From positions 186,001 to 250,000 of the forward strand of contig NZ_AAXY01000002.1 of assembly GCF_000169375.1 (NCBI RefSeq): a stretch of 64,000 bases of DNA, in the 5' to 3' direction. Numbering within the stretch: the first letter of the stretch is position 1; each line of letters starts with the position of its first letter. The stretch is from Marinobacter sp. ELB17 (GTDB lineage Bacteria; Pseudomonadota; Gammaproteobacteria; Pseudomonadales; Oleiphilaceae). The position numbers were made by a program, and so were the translations under genes. The notes beneath the pieces are model-generated. The model saw only the letters and a program-made list of their open reading frames with translations. It ran no database searches and was not told the origin of the DNA. Shown here piece by piece: positions 27,671 through 36,713 of the stretch.

Positions 27671-29050
27671 TCAACCATCACTGATCATAACGCCTTTCAC
27701 ATTCACGAACTCAATCATGCCAAAACCACCATGCTCACGGCCATAGCCGCTTTCTTTTACCCCGCCAAAGGGCATGTTTGGCAGCGCCAGGTTGTAGCCA
27801 TTAATGTTCACCATACCGGTGTCCAGTTCGTCACGGGCAATGCGGATCGCTTCTGCTTCATCTGCAGAAAAAATACCACCACCCAGGCCATACACAGAAT
27901 CGTTGGCAACCGCGATCGCTTCGGTTTTGTCTTTTACCCGAATCAGCGCGGCCACGGGGCCGAACAGCTCGGCGTCGTAAGCGGGCTGGCCTGGGGTGAC
28001 ATTTTCCAAGACTGTGGGAGGGTAATAGTAGCCCTTACCCTCTGGAATTTCGCCACCCAGCAGGCAGGTGGCACCGGCGTCAATCGACTTGCGCACCTGA
28101 TCGTGCAGTCCATCCCGCAGATCCTTTCGTGCCATGGGGCCGATATCGGTTTGCGGGTCAGTCGGGTCACCAAATGTAATGTTTTTCATCGCGGCAACGT
28201 AAGCATCACGGAACTGATCGTAAACCGCATCTTCAATAATAAAACGTTTGGCGGCAACACAGGTTTGGCCGGCGTTATACACCCGGCCCTGCACAGAAAA
28301 CTTCACGGCCTTTTCAATGTCGGCATCGGCCAGCACCAAATAGGCATCGTTACTGCCCAACTCCATCACTGTTTTCTTTAACGCTTTGCCCGCTTTTTCG
28401 GCAACAACGCGGCCCGCACCCGGGCTGCCCGTTAGCGTAACGCCGCGAACACGTTTGTGTTCGATCACCGCGTCCGACACGTCATGGCTGATCAGCAGCG
28501 TGCGAAAGGCGTTTTGGGGCAAGCCGGCATCGCGATACAGCTGCTCAACCTCAACGGCCATACCCCACACGTTGGCTGCGTGCTTCAGCAGTACGGTATT
28601 ACCGGCCATCAGGTTAGCGGCGCTGTAACGGATAACCTGATACAGCGGGAAATTCCACGGCTGAATGCCGTAAATGACGCCCTGGGGCTGATAGGTCACC
28701 AAGCCGCGGCCACCGTCAATGTCGCGGGTTTCGTCAGCCAATACCTGCGCGCCCTGATCTGCGGTGTACTCACAAATGGCCGCACATAAATCGCATTCCT
28801 GCTTGCCCTGCGCCAGGGTTTTACCCATTTCACGGGTCATCAGCGCTGCGTACTCGTTCTTACGCTCGCGAATCAGTTCAGCGGTTTTGCGCAGCACATT
28901 CGCGCGATCCAAAAGCCGCGTTTCCCGCCAGCCCAGAAAGGCCTCGTGGCACTGATCGACAATGCCTTCGGCCTCTTCCCGGGATATCAAAGAATAGGTT
29001 TCAATCACTTCTTCCGTTGCCGGATTGATTGTCTGGTTTGAATCTGACAT
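27671..29050 (-). CDS. NAD(P)-dependent aldehyde dehydrogenase (succinate-semialdehyde dehydrogenase-like)
   Basis: A 459-residue class III aldehyde dehydrogenase oxidising an aldehyde to its acid. It shows QPWNFPLYQVIRY (cofactor site), TGSPGAGRVVAEKAGKALKK, catalytic Glu in VMELGSNDAYLVL, and catalytic Cys in NAGQTCVAAKR, and closes with MPFGGVKESGYGREHG. It reads like the Sad/GabD2 group that uses succinate semialdehyde; substrate remains inferred. Confidence 0.9.
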   Translation of the reverse strand: MSDSNQTINPATEEVIETYSLISREEAEGIVDQCHEAFLGWRETRLLDRANVLRKTAELIRERKNEYAALMTREMGKTLAQGKQECDLCAAICEYTADQGAQVLADETRDIDGGRGLVTYQPQGVIYGIQPWNFPLYQVIRYSAANLMAGNTVLLKHAANVWGMAVEVEQLYRDAGLPQNAFRTLLISHDVSDAVIEHKRVRGVTLTGSPGAGRVVAEKAGKALKKTVMELGSNDAYLVLADADIEKAVKFSVQGRVYNAGQTCVAAKRFIIEDAVYDQFRDAYVAAMKNITFGDPTDPQTDIGPMARKDLRDGLHDQVRKSIDAGATCLLGGEIPEGKGYYYPPTVLENVTPGQPAYDAELFGPVAALIRVKDKTEAIAVANDSVYGLGGGIFSADEAEAIRIARDELDTGMVNINGYNLALPNMPFGGVKESGYGREHGGFGMIEFVNVKGVMISDG

Positions 29051-29182
29051 CGCTATGCCTCCTTCAGGTGGAATTGCGTTTTAGAACCATCGCCCGATCA
29101 ATCCGACCGAAAGCAATCCACAGAAGTTAACACACCGACAAAGCGCCAACGGCGAGGTTACAAGATCGTATAACGGCGGCCA

Positions 29183-29642
29183 TCAATAACGGGGGCGTTC
29201 CTTGAACAGGGCCCTACTTGCCCGGCTCTGGCACATCCTGCTTGCTAACGCCTTCCTCAGCAGCAGGAAATAATCAGACCCAATGTATGGCAAACGACGA
29301 ATGTCTTTCACCGTTAAATGCTCACTGTGAAAGAGGTGGTCTAACAGCCAGCGCATGAAAGGGTATTTCGCGTGGAACGTACTGAACATGCTCGGCCAAC
29401 CCGCGGATCCCGCAGCCCGCTGGCTTTACGCCACAGCGGCGTATACGGCGAAACCCGCCATAACTGGCTGGCCAGGCACAGCCCTGTGGCAGCAGCCAGC
29501 TAAAGATGCTGCTCCAGTCTAGAAGCGCCGGCTGAAAAACAATAACGAGCAATGCCGCCACGGCGATCTGCAACCGCGGAAAATCGAACCCACGAACGCT
29601 CCAGTGCGGGTTCCGCGATAACGGCAATGGCGTTGCCAGCAC
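29183..29642 (-). pseudogene. collapsed endonuclease/exonuclease/phosphatase-family (EEP) gene
   Basis: The first part (29642 to about 29450) encodes the membrane N-terminus of a YafD-like EEP protein (PHWSVRGFDFPRLQIAVAAL); the last part (about 29360-29183, other frame) is its C-terminus (FMRWLLDHLFHSEHLTVKDI then RRLPYIGSDYF, matching the family's DHxF...GSDHFPL end). The catalytic middle of roughly 200 residues is gone and the frames do not join. Recognition is from memory of the family. Confidence 0.7.
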
Positions 29643-29761
29643 GATAAAAGCGATACAAAAAACAAGAGTCAGAGTCAGTAGGCTACAATTTTAAATGGAA
29701 TAGAGTTATTTATATCCTGCCCGCCTATGCTGTACCTTTCCATGCTCAACTTTGCCAAACA

Positions 29762-29786
29762 GGGGACAGATTTGAAATCTGTCCCC
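29762..29786. repeat. GGGGACAG palindrome copy
   Basis: Perfect 25-bp palindrome (central G) upstream of the mechanosensitive channel gene, 28 bp before its ATG; preceded at 29730-29749 by a diverged copy (TGTACCTTTCCATGCTCA) of the TGCCTGTCC element, so the two repeat types are adjacent here. Confidence 0.85.
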
Positions 29787-29814
29787 TGCCTTATAACGCG
29801 AGGATCGAACGTCC

Positions 29815-32493
29815 ATGAAGCAACGCTTTTCCCGACACGCATTTTTGACAGCATGGCTGGCCGGGATTTTTCTGCTCTGCTTTTCGACGTCATCCGTTCT
29901 TGCCGCAGACGCCGAAAAAGCCCCTGAGCCAGCCTCAAAGCAAGCGGAAGATGCGCCTCAGAAGCCAGAACAAGCCCGCCCGGCCGTACAACCTCAGCTG
30001 CAGACCGGCTCAGATGCAACTCCCGAGATTGAACTACCCGACGCCGTTAACGCCGACATTCAGCAGCAAGTCCGGGCGTTGGGCCTCTCGCTGGAACAGC
30101 GCCGCATTGCCGTCGCATCCAGCCGCCAACGGCTGATTTATGCCGAATCTTTACTCAGCCGCCTGCAAGACGAATACGAAAGCTTCGAACTGAGGCTTGA
30201 AACCGCAGGGCTGAACCTGACATCTAACTATGCCAGCCTTTTAAAACAGCGGCTTGAAAGGCTTCAGCGGCAGAGTGTTGCCAGCGACCTGATTGAAGGC
30301 ATACAAGACAAACTCTCCGCGGCACGGGAGGAACAACTCAAGCTTGAGGAGTTCGAGGCCATTACCGGGCCCGGCGACGATGTTCGTGGCCAACTGCGCA
30401 GCCGCCGATCGGACTTACTGCGAGCACTCCACAAATCGGTTACCGAGCATATCGACGTTCTGAATGATTATTACGGCACCGTGACAGCACTTCAGGACCA
30501 GGTGCTGGAATACCAGACGCTTTTGCAGCAAAGGCTGTTCTGGCTTCCGAGTGCCTCGCGAGTGGGCATCGAAACCTTCAGTGAGCTTTATCAGGCAATA
30601 CAGTGGCTGCACTCAGAGCTCAAATATGCCCCGTTGAAAGAAGCCATTTCTACGTCGCTGGCTGAACGTGCCGGCCGCATTGGGCTGATCGTGTTACTGC
30701 TCATCGTACTGACCTTCAAACGACATGCGATCATAGATAACCTGGCCGCCAACAGCCAGTTTATTGGCAATGTAGGGCACGACCGTACAGCCTCTACACT
30801 GTTGGCGCTGATGAACAGCGTTCTGCTGGCGCTGCCTGGCGTTTTTGTATTCTCCCTGGCGGCGCTTGTACTTATGGAAGGCACCGCGTTCTTTTCAGCG
30901 TTGTCCAAAGGCTTTACTGCGGCCGCTTTTATTATGTTCTCGCTGGCGTTTATTCGTAACGTTGCCCGTAAACAGGGGCTTGGAGAAAGCCACTTCCACT
31001 GGAACACCAGCTCCCTGCAGGCAATTCGCCAGGCACTTCCCATTCTTATGGCGTTTGTTATACCCGTTGCCATTGTGACCACCGCTTACAGCTCAACTCC
31101 CGAAGGCGCACAGTTTGATGACAGCCTCGGCCGCCTGCTGTTTACGGTGGTATCTGTTGTGCTGGCAGTATTCGCTCAGCGCATTATGGCCTCCGTAAGA
31201 GCGCACAAACCCCACAGCCGGTTTTTGTATTTCCTCCATTTCATCGCCGTTGCTACACCGCTCGCGTTGGCCATGGCATCGCTGGTGGGCTACCACTACA
31301 CCGCACTTCAGCTCGAACGCAGCCTGTTCATCTCTATCTGCTGGCTGGCGTTTAATGCACTGCTTTACTATCTCGGTTTAAGAGCGCTTTCCGTGCGTGA
31401 ACGCAGAATCACCCTTGAACGCCTAAAAGAACAGCGCGCGGCCGAACACAAAATAGCGGAGGCTAAAAGAGGAATGGAAGACGCACCCGGCGAGGCTCTT
31501 CCCCTGACCCCGGATATGCCAGAAATGGACCTTGCAGACATCAGCCAGCAGAGCTCTTCCCTGCTCCGGGTTATGGTTTCCGTGCTAGCCCTGACCGGCC
31601 TTACGTTTCTGTGGGCCGATGTTATTCCCGCCCTACAACTGTTTAACGACATCACCCTGTGGACGATTACAACGGACTTGAACGGTAGTGACCCACTGCC
31701 GATCACCCTAGCCGATGCGCTGCTGGCGGTGCTGATTGCTGCGGGTACCGTTATTGCCGCAAAAAACCTGCCTGGAACGCTGGAAGTCACCATTCTGAGC
31801 AGAATGCACCTTCAACCTGGGTCCGGTTATGCCATCACAACCATCACCACCTATGTGGTGGTACTTCTGGGCGTGGTGTTCTGCCTTGGGGTAATTGGTG
31901 TTCAGTGGTCCAAGTTGCAGTGGTTAATCGCGGCTCTCGGGGTTGGCCTTGGGTTCGGGCTTCAGGAAATCGTCGCCAATTTTGTGTCGGGCATCATCCT
32001 GCTTTTCGAGCGCCCTATTCGGGTGGGTGACACCGTCACCATTGGCGGCATTACCGGCACTGTGTCACGCATACGCATTCGCGCAACGACGTTGGTCGAC
32101 TGGGACCGCAAAGAGCAGATCATTCCTAACAAAACTTTTGTGACCCAAGATCTTACAAACTGGACATTGTCAGACCCGATTACCCGAATCGTCGTGAAGG
32201 TGGGTGTCGCCTATGACTGTGACGTAGACCAGGTTCAGGCCATACTTACCGAGGTGGCCCAAAATAACGAGCGTGTCGTGGATGACCCTGCCCCGGCTGT
32301 TTTCTGTGTCGGATTTGGCGACAGCTGTATTAATTTCGAGGTTTGGATGTTTGTAAAAGACCTGCTGACAGACATGATGCCGCTGTCTCACGAAATTCAC
32401 GCGTCCATCACAAAAGCCTTAACTAAAGCGAACATAGACATTCCGTTCCCGCAGCGTGACATTCACGTGCACACCCGGCCGGAACCGAGCTGA
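29815..32493 (+). CDS. large MscS-type mechanosensitive channel (MscK/KefA-like)
   Basis: An 892-residue inner membrane channel. Signal peptide 1-31 (ending SVLAAD), Pro/Ala/Glu-rich segment, periplasmic coiled-coil region (about 70-260), some eleven membrane helices, and the C-terminal MscS domain: ALGVGLGFGLQEIVANFVSG (pore helix), FERPIRVGDTVTIGGITG, and NKTFVTQDLTNWTLSD. Relieves turgor on hypo-osmotic shock by family analogy. A 24-residue-scale charged loop lies near 530-570. Confidence 0.92.
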   Translation: MKQRFSRHAFLTAWLAGIFLLCFSTSSVLAADAEKAPEPASKQAEDAPQKPEQARPAVQPQLQTGSDATPEIELPDAVNADIQQQVRALGLSLEQRRIAVASSRQRLIYAESLLSRLQDEYESFELRLETAGLNLTSNYASLLKQRLERLQRQSVASDLIEGIQDKLSAAREEQLKLEEFEAITGPGDDVRGQLRSRRSDLLRALHKSVTEHIDVLNDYYGTVTALQDQVLEYQTLLQQRLFWLPSASRVGIETFSELYQAIQWLHSELKYAPLKEAISTSLAERAGRIGLIVLLLIVLTFKRHAIIDNLAANSQFIGNVGHDRTASTLLALMNSVLLALPGVFVFSLAALVLMEGTAFFSALSKGFTAAAFIMFSLAFIRNVARKQGLGESHFHWNTSSLQAIRQALPILMAFVIPVAIVTTAYSSTPEGAQFDDSLGRLLFTVVSVVLAVFAQRIMASVRAHKPHSRFLYFLHFIAVATPLALAMASLVGYHYTALQLERSLFISICWLAFNALLYYLGLRALSVRERRITLERLKEQRAAEHKIAEAKRGMEDAPGEALPLTPDMPEMDLADISQQSSSLLRVMVSVLALTGLTFLWADVIPALQLFNDITLWTITTDLNGSDPLPITLADALLAVLIAAGTVIAAKNLPGTLEVTILSRMHLQPGSGYAITTITTYVVVLLGVVFCLGVIGVQWSKLQWLIAALGVGLGFGLQEIVANFVSGIILLFERPIRVGDTVTIGGITGTVSRIRIRATTLVDWDRKEQIIPNKTFVTQDLTNWTLSDPITRIVVKVGVAYDCDVDQVQAILTEVAQNNERVVDDPAPAVFCVGFGDSCINFEVWMFVKDLLTDMMPLSHEIHASITKALTKANIDIPFPQRDIHVHTRPEPS

Positions 32494-32504
32494 GCTTTGA
32501 ATCC

Positions 32505-32595
32505 GGGGACAGATTTGAAATCTGTCCCCTAGCTTGCGGACGTTGCCGAACCGGGGACATGTGCCAAACCGGGGACAGATTTCAAATCTGTCCCC
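32505..32595. repeat. two GGGGACAG palindromes and a half copy
   Basis: Perfect 25-bp copies at 32505-32529 (central G) and 32571-32595 (central C, so inverted), with a third partial element GGGGACATGTGCC at 32553 between them. They separate the channel gene from the aldolase. Confidence 0.85.
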
Positions 32596-32705
32596 TACCT
32601 TGAATGTGAGCGACACTTCAGCACCCATGGGCAATGGGCGGACTATACTGTTGAGCAAAGAGAGCCGAAAAAGATTACAACATTCAATAAGGCATGGGAG
32701 CGGGC

Positions 32706-33719
32706 ATGGATATTCACGCGGAATTACTTTCAACGATTCAGGGTCTTGTTCAGCCAGGCAAGGGTGTTCTTGCAGCGGACGAAAGCCTCCCGACTATCTC
32801 GAAACGCTTCGATGCAGTGGGTGTTGCATCCACAGAAGATAAACGCCGGGAGTACCGCAGCCTGGTCTTTTCCACACCCGGGCTTGGAGAATTCGTCAGC
32901 GGTGTGATTCTTTTTGAGGAAACCTTGGGTCAGAACAGCCTGGATAATGTACCGATCGCCAAGCTGCTGGAAAGCCAGGGAATTGTGCCGGGCATCAAGG
33001 TAGATACGGGGAAAAAGCCCCTGATCAATGCTCCGGGCGATGAAATAACCTATGGCCTCGACGGCCTGGATGACCGATTGGAAATCTACAAAAACCAGGG
33101 TGCCCGTTTTGCCAAGTGGCGTGCTGTGTACAACGTCTCCGACACACTGCCCTCACGCCAGGCGGTGGAAGCCAACGCTGAAATGCTGGCCCGGTATGCC
33201 GCATTATGCCAGTCAAAAGGTATTGTGCCCATTGTAGAGCCAGAGGTGCTGATTGATGGCAACCACACCATCAAGCGATCTGCAGAAGTGAATGAAGCCG
33301 TGATTGCGGAGGTTTTCAACGCCCTGCGCCGCCACCGCGTGCAACTGGAAACGATAATTCTAAAGCCCAGCATGGTAACGCCCGGCAAAGCGTGTGCAAA
33401 GGCATCTCCGGCAGCCGTAGCAGAAGCTACTTTGCGGGTATTACGCAGGGTTGTTCCGGCGGCCGTTCCGGGTATCAATTTCCTCTCCGGCGGACAGGCT
33501 CCCGAAGAAGCTACCCTCAACCTGAACGCGATGAACAGCCTTGGCCAGCAACCCTGGAACCTGAGCTTTTCTTATGGACGCGCTCTGCAGGAACCGGCAC
33601 AGAGGGCTTGGGCCGGAAAACTGGATAACGCCCACGCTGCCCAAACGGCCATACTCAAACGGGCCAGGCTCAACGGCGCGGCCAGCTCTGGGGCGTATAA
33701 AACGGATATGGAAGGCTAA
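32706..33719 (+). CDS. class I fructose-bisphosphate aldolase
   Basis: A 338-residue Schiff-base aldolase of the eukaryote-like class I type: GVLAADESLPTISKRF, IVPIVEPEVLIDG, Schiff-base Lys in ETIILKPSMVTPGKAC, and FLSGGQAPEEATLNLNAMN. Splits fructose 1,6-bisphosphate in glycolysis/gluconeogenesis. ATG at 32706 has GGGAG 5 bases upstream; ATG at 32694 is also in frame. A -10-like TATACT lies at 32645. Gammaproteobacteria more usually carry class II enzymes, so this may be a second aldolase. Confidence 0.93.
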   Translation: MDIHAELLSTIQGLVQPGKGVLAADESLPTISKRFDAVGVASTEDKRREYRSLVFSTPGLGEFVSGVILFEETLGQNSLDNVPIAKLLESQGIVPGIKVDTGKKPLINAPGDEITYGLDGLDDRLEIYKNQGARFAKWRAVYNVSDTLPSRQAVEANAEMLARYAALCQSKGIVPIVEPEVLIDGNHTIKRSAEVNEAVIAEVFNALRRHRVQLETIILKPSMVTPGKACAKASPAAVAEATLRVLRRVVPAAVPGINFLSGGQAPEEATLNLNAMNSLGQQPWNLSFSYGRALQEPAQRAWAGKLDNAHAAQTAILKRARLNGAASSGAYKTDMEG

Positions 33720-33839
33720 ATCAGTCACATCCTGCCCTACAAGCACCCTAGCCGTTGAACAACGCAGTTCGTGTGTCTGCTTCAAACTATGCTGTGCCCG
33801 TCCATATTCAAAGCGCTGATGATTATCCAGCCCTGAGGC

Positions 33840-34019
33840 TCAGAAAAAGAAATGCCGAATCATTTGCGCCAAAATCAACACGGCCATCAGCGGGAAAATG
33901 AATCGCGTGAGGTTGCCATAATCACGCGATTCACCTTTCGGCGCATATTTCTCAACCAGCGGCAGAATAACGATCAGCGCCACAAACAGCACCGCCAGTA
34001 TGATCAATAGTGTTTCCAT
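33840..34019 (-). CDS. small two-helix membrane protein
   Basis: A 59-residue protein from ATG 34019 with AAGGA upstream. Helix 1 about 2-21 (LLIILAVLFVALIVILPLVE), a charged loop (KYAPKGESRDYGN), helix 2 about 38-56. No family recognised; lies between the aldolase and the divergent nspC. Confidence 0.6.
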   Translation of the reverse strand: METLLIILAVLFVALIVILPLVEKYAPKGESRDYGNLTRFIFPLMAVLILAQMIRHFFF

Positions 34020-34069
34020 AATAAAAGTCCTTGAATACCGGATGTTGGTGGAGACAGATGTCAAAAGTA

Positions 34070-34097
34070 ATGACCAAGAATGTTTATCGTATATAAT
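34070..34097 (+). promoter_or_regulatory. probable sigma-70 promoter of nspC
   Basis: Perfect -10 TATAAT at 34092-34097 with a weak -35 (ATGACC, 34070-34075, 16-bp spacer), 22 bp before the nspC ATG. TGAGGAAAG supplies the ribosome binding site. Confidence 0.55.
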
Positions 34098-34119
34098 CGC
34101 GCATTTTTGAGGAAAGAAA

Positions 34120-35217
34120 ATGCTCAAAACGCCCTATTATCTGATCGATAAAAGCAAACTTCTGCGTAACCTGGAAATCATTGCCAGGGTGCGGGAAGAG
34201 TCTGGTGCCAAATCCTTGCTGGCGCTCAAGTGCTTTGCCACCTGGGGTGTCTTTGACTTGATGCAGGCGTACATGGATGGCACAACGTCTTCTTCTCTGA
34301 ATGAAGTCAAACTGGGTAAGCAGAAATTTGCAGGGGAAACACACGCCTACAGTGTCGCCTACGCTGATGATGAGATTGAAGACATTCTGGCTCACAGCGA
34401 TAAAATCATCTTTAACTCCATCAGCCAGCTACAGCGCTTCTCTGAGGCATCTGCCAACCAAACCCGGGGGCTGAGAGTCAATCCCGGTGTCAGCTCCTCG
34501 GGTTTCGCCCTTGCCGATCCGGCCCGCCCGCACAGCCGCCTGGGTGAGCACGACCCGGAAAAAATCGCGGGCATTCTGGATCAGGTCTCAGGCTTCATGT
34601 TTCACAACAACTGTGAAAATGCCTCCTTCGAGCGCTTTGATGAACTTCTGCAGGTAATCGAAACACGTTTTGGGCACCTGCTGGAAAATGTCAACTGGGT
34701 CAGTCTGGGTGGTGGCATTCACTTTACCGGAGAAGGCTACCCTCTGGAGCGCTTCTGCCAGAGGCTGAAGGCCTTTGCTGAGCGTTATGCTGTGCAGGTT
34801 TATCTGGAGCCCGGCGAAGCCGCCATCACCCATTCTACCAGCCTCGAAGTTACTGTTCTTGACCTGCTCAACAACGACAAAGACCTGGCGATTGTTGATT
34901 CGTCCATTGAAGCCCATATGCCAGATCTATTGATCTACCGGGAAAGCGCAAAACTTGAGCCCAACCGTGGTAATTACACGTATCAGATTTGTGGAACATC
35001 TTGCCTGGCCGGTGATATTTTCGGCGAATTTCAATTTGAGAAGCCTTTGCAGATCGGTGACTGTCTCTCTTTTCAAGATGCAGCTGGCTATACGATGGTC
35101 AAGAAAAGCTGGTTTAACGGCGTGAAGATGCCGTCTATTGCGGTTAAACAGCTGGATGGGCGTATTGAACTCGTCAAGTCGTTTGGCTATGACGATTTTG
35201 TGCAGGCATTGTCGTAG
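34120..35217 (+). CDS. nspC: carboxynorspermidine/carboxyspermidine decarboxylase
   Basis: PLP enzyme of the alanine-racemase-like decarboxylase fold that releases CO2 from carboxy(nor)spermidine, the last step of an alternative spermidine/norspermidine route. The 365-residue protein has the PLP-lysine region LLALKCFATWGVFDLM (about residues 37-52), HNNCENASFERFDELL, SLGGGIHFTGEGYP and CGTSCLAGD with the conserved Cys. Followed 83 bp later by the matching dehydrogenase; together they complete the pathway from aspartate semialdehyde and a diamine. Confidence 0.93.
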   Translation: MLKTPYYLIDKSKLLRNLEIIARVREESGAKSLLALKCFATWGVFDLMQAYMDGTTSSSLNEVKLGKQKFAGETHAYSVAYADDEIEDILAHSDKIIFNSISQLQRFSEASANQTRGLRVNPGVSSSGFALADPARPHSRLGEHDPEKIAGILDQVSGFMFHNNCENASFERFDELLQVIETRFGHLLENVNWVSLGGGIHFTGEGYPLERFCQRLKAFAERYAVQVYLEPGEAAITHSTSLEVTVLDLLNNDKDLAIVDSSIEAHMPDLLIYRESAKLEPNRGNYTYQICGTSCLAGDIFGEFQFEKPLQIGDCLSFQDAAGYTMVKKSWFNGVKMPSIAVKQLDGRIELVKSFGYDDFVQALS

Positions 35218-35300
35218 AGATTGCCGTGGGCGGCCTGACCTGACAACATCTCGCCCTCAACGAATGAACAGCGGTTTTAAAATTGGAGTTTTGTCTGGAA

Positions 35301-36542
35301 ATGAAAAAAAATGTCTTGATTATCGGAGGTGGGGGCGTTGCTCAGGTGGTCGCCCATAAATGCGCTCAGAATAATGACGTTCTGGGCCAAATCACTTTGG
35401 CTTCACGTACTCAATCCAAGTGTGATGCCATTGTTAAAAGTGTGGAAGAAAAAGGCAGCATGAAGGTGCCGGGCAAAATTCAAACCTTTGCGCTGGATGC
35501 CTTGGATATTCCTGCCACTGAAGAATTGATCTATAAAACGGAAGCCCAGATTGTTATCAATGTTGGCTCGGCTTTTATCAATATGTCGGTGATGACCGCC
35601 TGCATCAATACCGGTGCTGCTTATCTGGATACCGCCATTCACGAAGAGCCGGATAAGATTTGCGAAGAGCCACCCTGGTACGGTAACTATGAATGGACGC
35701 GCAAGGATGAATTTGCAAAGGCCAAGACCACGGCTATTCTAGGTGTGGGCTTTGATCCGGGTGTCGTTAATGCTTATGCCAGGTTGGCGGTTGATGAATA
35801 TTTTGACACGGTTGATTCCATCGACATTATCGACATCAATGCCGGGGATCATGACCGTTATTTTGCCACCAACTTTGATCCCGAGATCAACTTCCGTGAA
35901 TTTACCGGGCGCGTTTGGTCCTGGCAGAATCGCCAGTGGACCAAAAACAAGATGTTCGAGAATAAGCGCACAGATAATCTGCCTGTGGTGGGTGAACATA
36001 CCAGCTACATGACCGGGCATGATGAAATTCATTCACTGTCCAAAAACCTGGATGTGCCCAACATTCGTTTCTGGATGGGTTTTGGCGAGCACTACATCAC
36101 GGTGTTTACGGTACTCAATAGTCTGGGTTTACTTTCTGAGCAACCCGTGAAAACGGCAGAAGGCCTGGAGGTGGTTCCCTTGAAGTTGGTGAAAGCAATT
36201 TTGCCCGACCCTTCTTCCCTGGCACCGAATTACACGGGTAAGACGTGTATTGGTGACCTGATCAAAGGTCAAAAAGATGGCAAGGAAAGGGAGATCTTTA
36301 TTTTCAATGTGGCCGATCATAAAGACGCTTACGAAGAAGTGGGCAGCCAGGGCATTTCCTATACGGCAGGTGTTCCACCAGTGGCTGCCGCCCTTTTGAT
36401 CGCTGATGGCACCTGGGATATAGGAACCATGGCCAATGTGGAAGAACTGCCACCCCGACCTTTTCTGAACCTGCTTAACCAAATGGGCTTGCCCACCTGT
36501 ATTCGTGATGAACAAGGTGAAAGGCCACTGACCTTTTTCTGA
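35301..36542 (+). CDS. carboxynorspermidine synthase/dehydrogenase (saccharopine dehydrogenase family)
   Basis: A 413-residue Rossmann enzyme that condenses L-aspartate beta-semialdehyde with putrescine or diaminopropane and reduces the imine with NADPH. VLIIGGGGVAQVVAHKCA is the dinucleotide motif; VNVGSAF-like, YLDTAIHEEPD and GVGFDPGVVNAYARLA are family blocks. ATG 35301 (MKKNVLI) is preferred to the TTG six codons upstream. Partner of nspC directly upstream; ends at a strong terminator. Confidence 0.93.
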   Translation: MKKNVLIIGGGGVAQVVAHKCAQNNDVLGQITLASRTQSKCDAIVKSVEEKGSMKVPGKIQTFALDALDIPATEELIYKTEAQIVINVGSAFINMSVMTACINTGAAYLDTAIHEEPDKICEEPPWYGNYEWTRKDEFAKAKTTAILGVGFDPGVVNAYARLAVDEYFDTVDSIDIIDINAGDHDRYFATNFDPEINFREFTGRVWSWQNRQWTKNKMFENKRTDNLPVVGEHTSYMTGHDEIHSLSKNLDVPNIRFWMGFGEHYITVFTVLNSLGLLSEQPVKTAEGLEVVPLKLVKAILPDPSSLAPNYTGKTCIGDLIKGQKDGKEREIFIFNVADHKDAYEEVGSQGISYTAGVPPVAAALLIADGTWDIGTMANVEELPPRPFLNLLNQMGLPTCIRDEQGERPLTFF

Positions 36543-36561
36543 GTTATTTTTCAATAAAGAC

Positions 36562-36587
36562 AAAAAGCCAGCTATTGCTGGCTTTTT
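36562..36587 (+). terminator. terminator of the nspC operon
   Basis: AAAAAGCCAGC, loop TATT, GCTGGCTTTTT: an 11-bp stem including A and T arms, 20 bp after the dehydrogenase stop. Confidence 0.9.
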
Positions 36588-36616
36588 ACTGTTTAAGCTT
36601 CCAATAAATAGGCCCG

Positions 36617-36671
36617 TGCCTGTCCGTGATCTACCCTGGTTTAAATAAGGGACAGATTTGAAATCTGTCCC
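36617..36671. repeat. TGCCTGTCC element followed by GGGACAG palindrome
   Basis: TGCCTGTCCGTGATC (from 36617) then, 17 bp on, the 23-bp palindrome 36649-36671 (central G). One of several places where both repeat families sit together in an intergenic gap. Confidence 0.8.
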
Positions 36672-36713
36672 TGGTTCGCACTTTTTAATCGCATCAACAA
36701 GGCCGCCAACACC

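Noticed and set aside
29675..30019. Minus-strand frame containing the palindrome
   Set aside because: Runs antisense into the mechanosensitive channel gene and encodes the palindrome (GTDFKSVPC), a chance frame.
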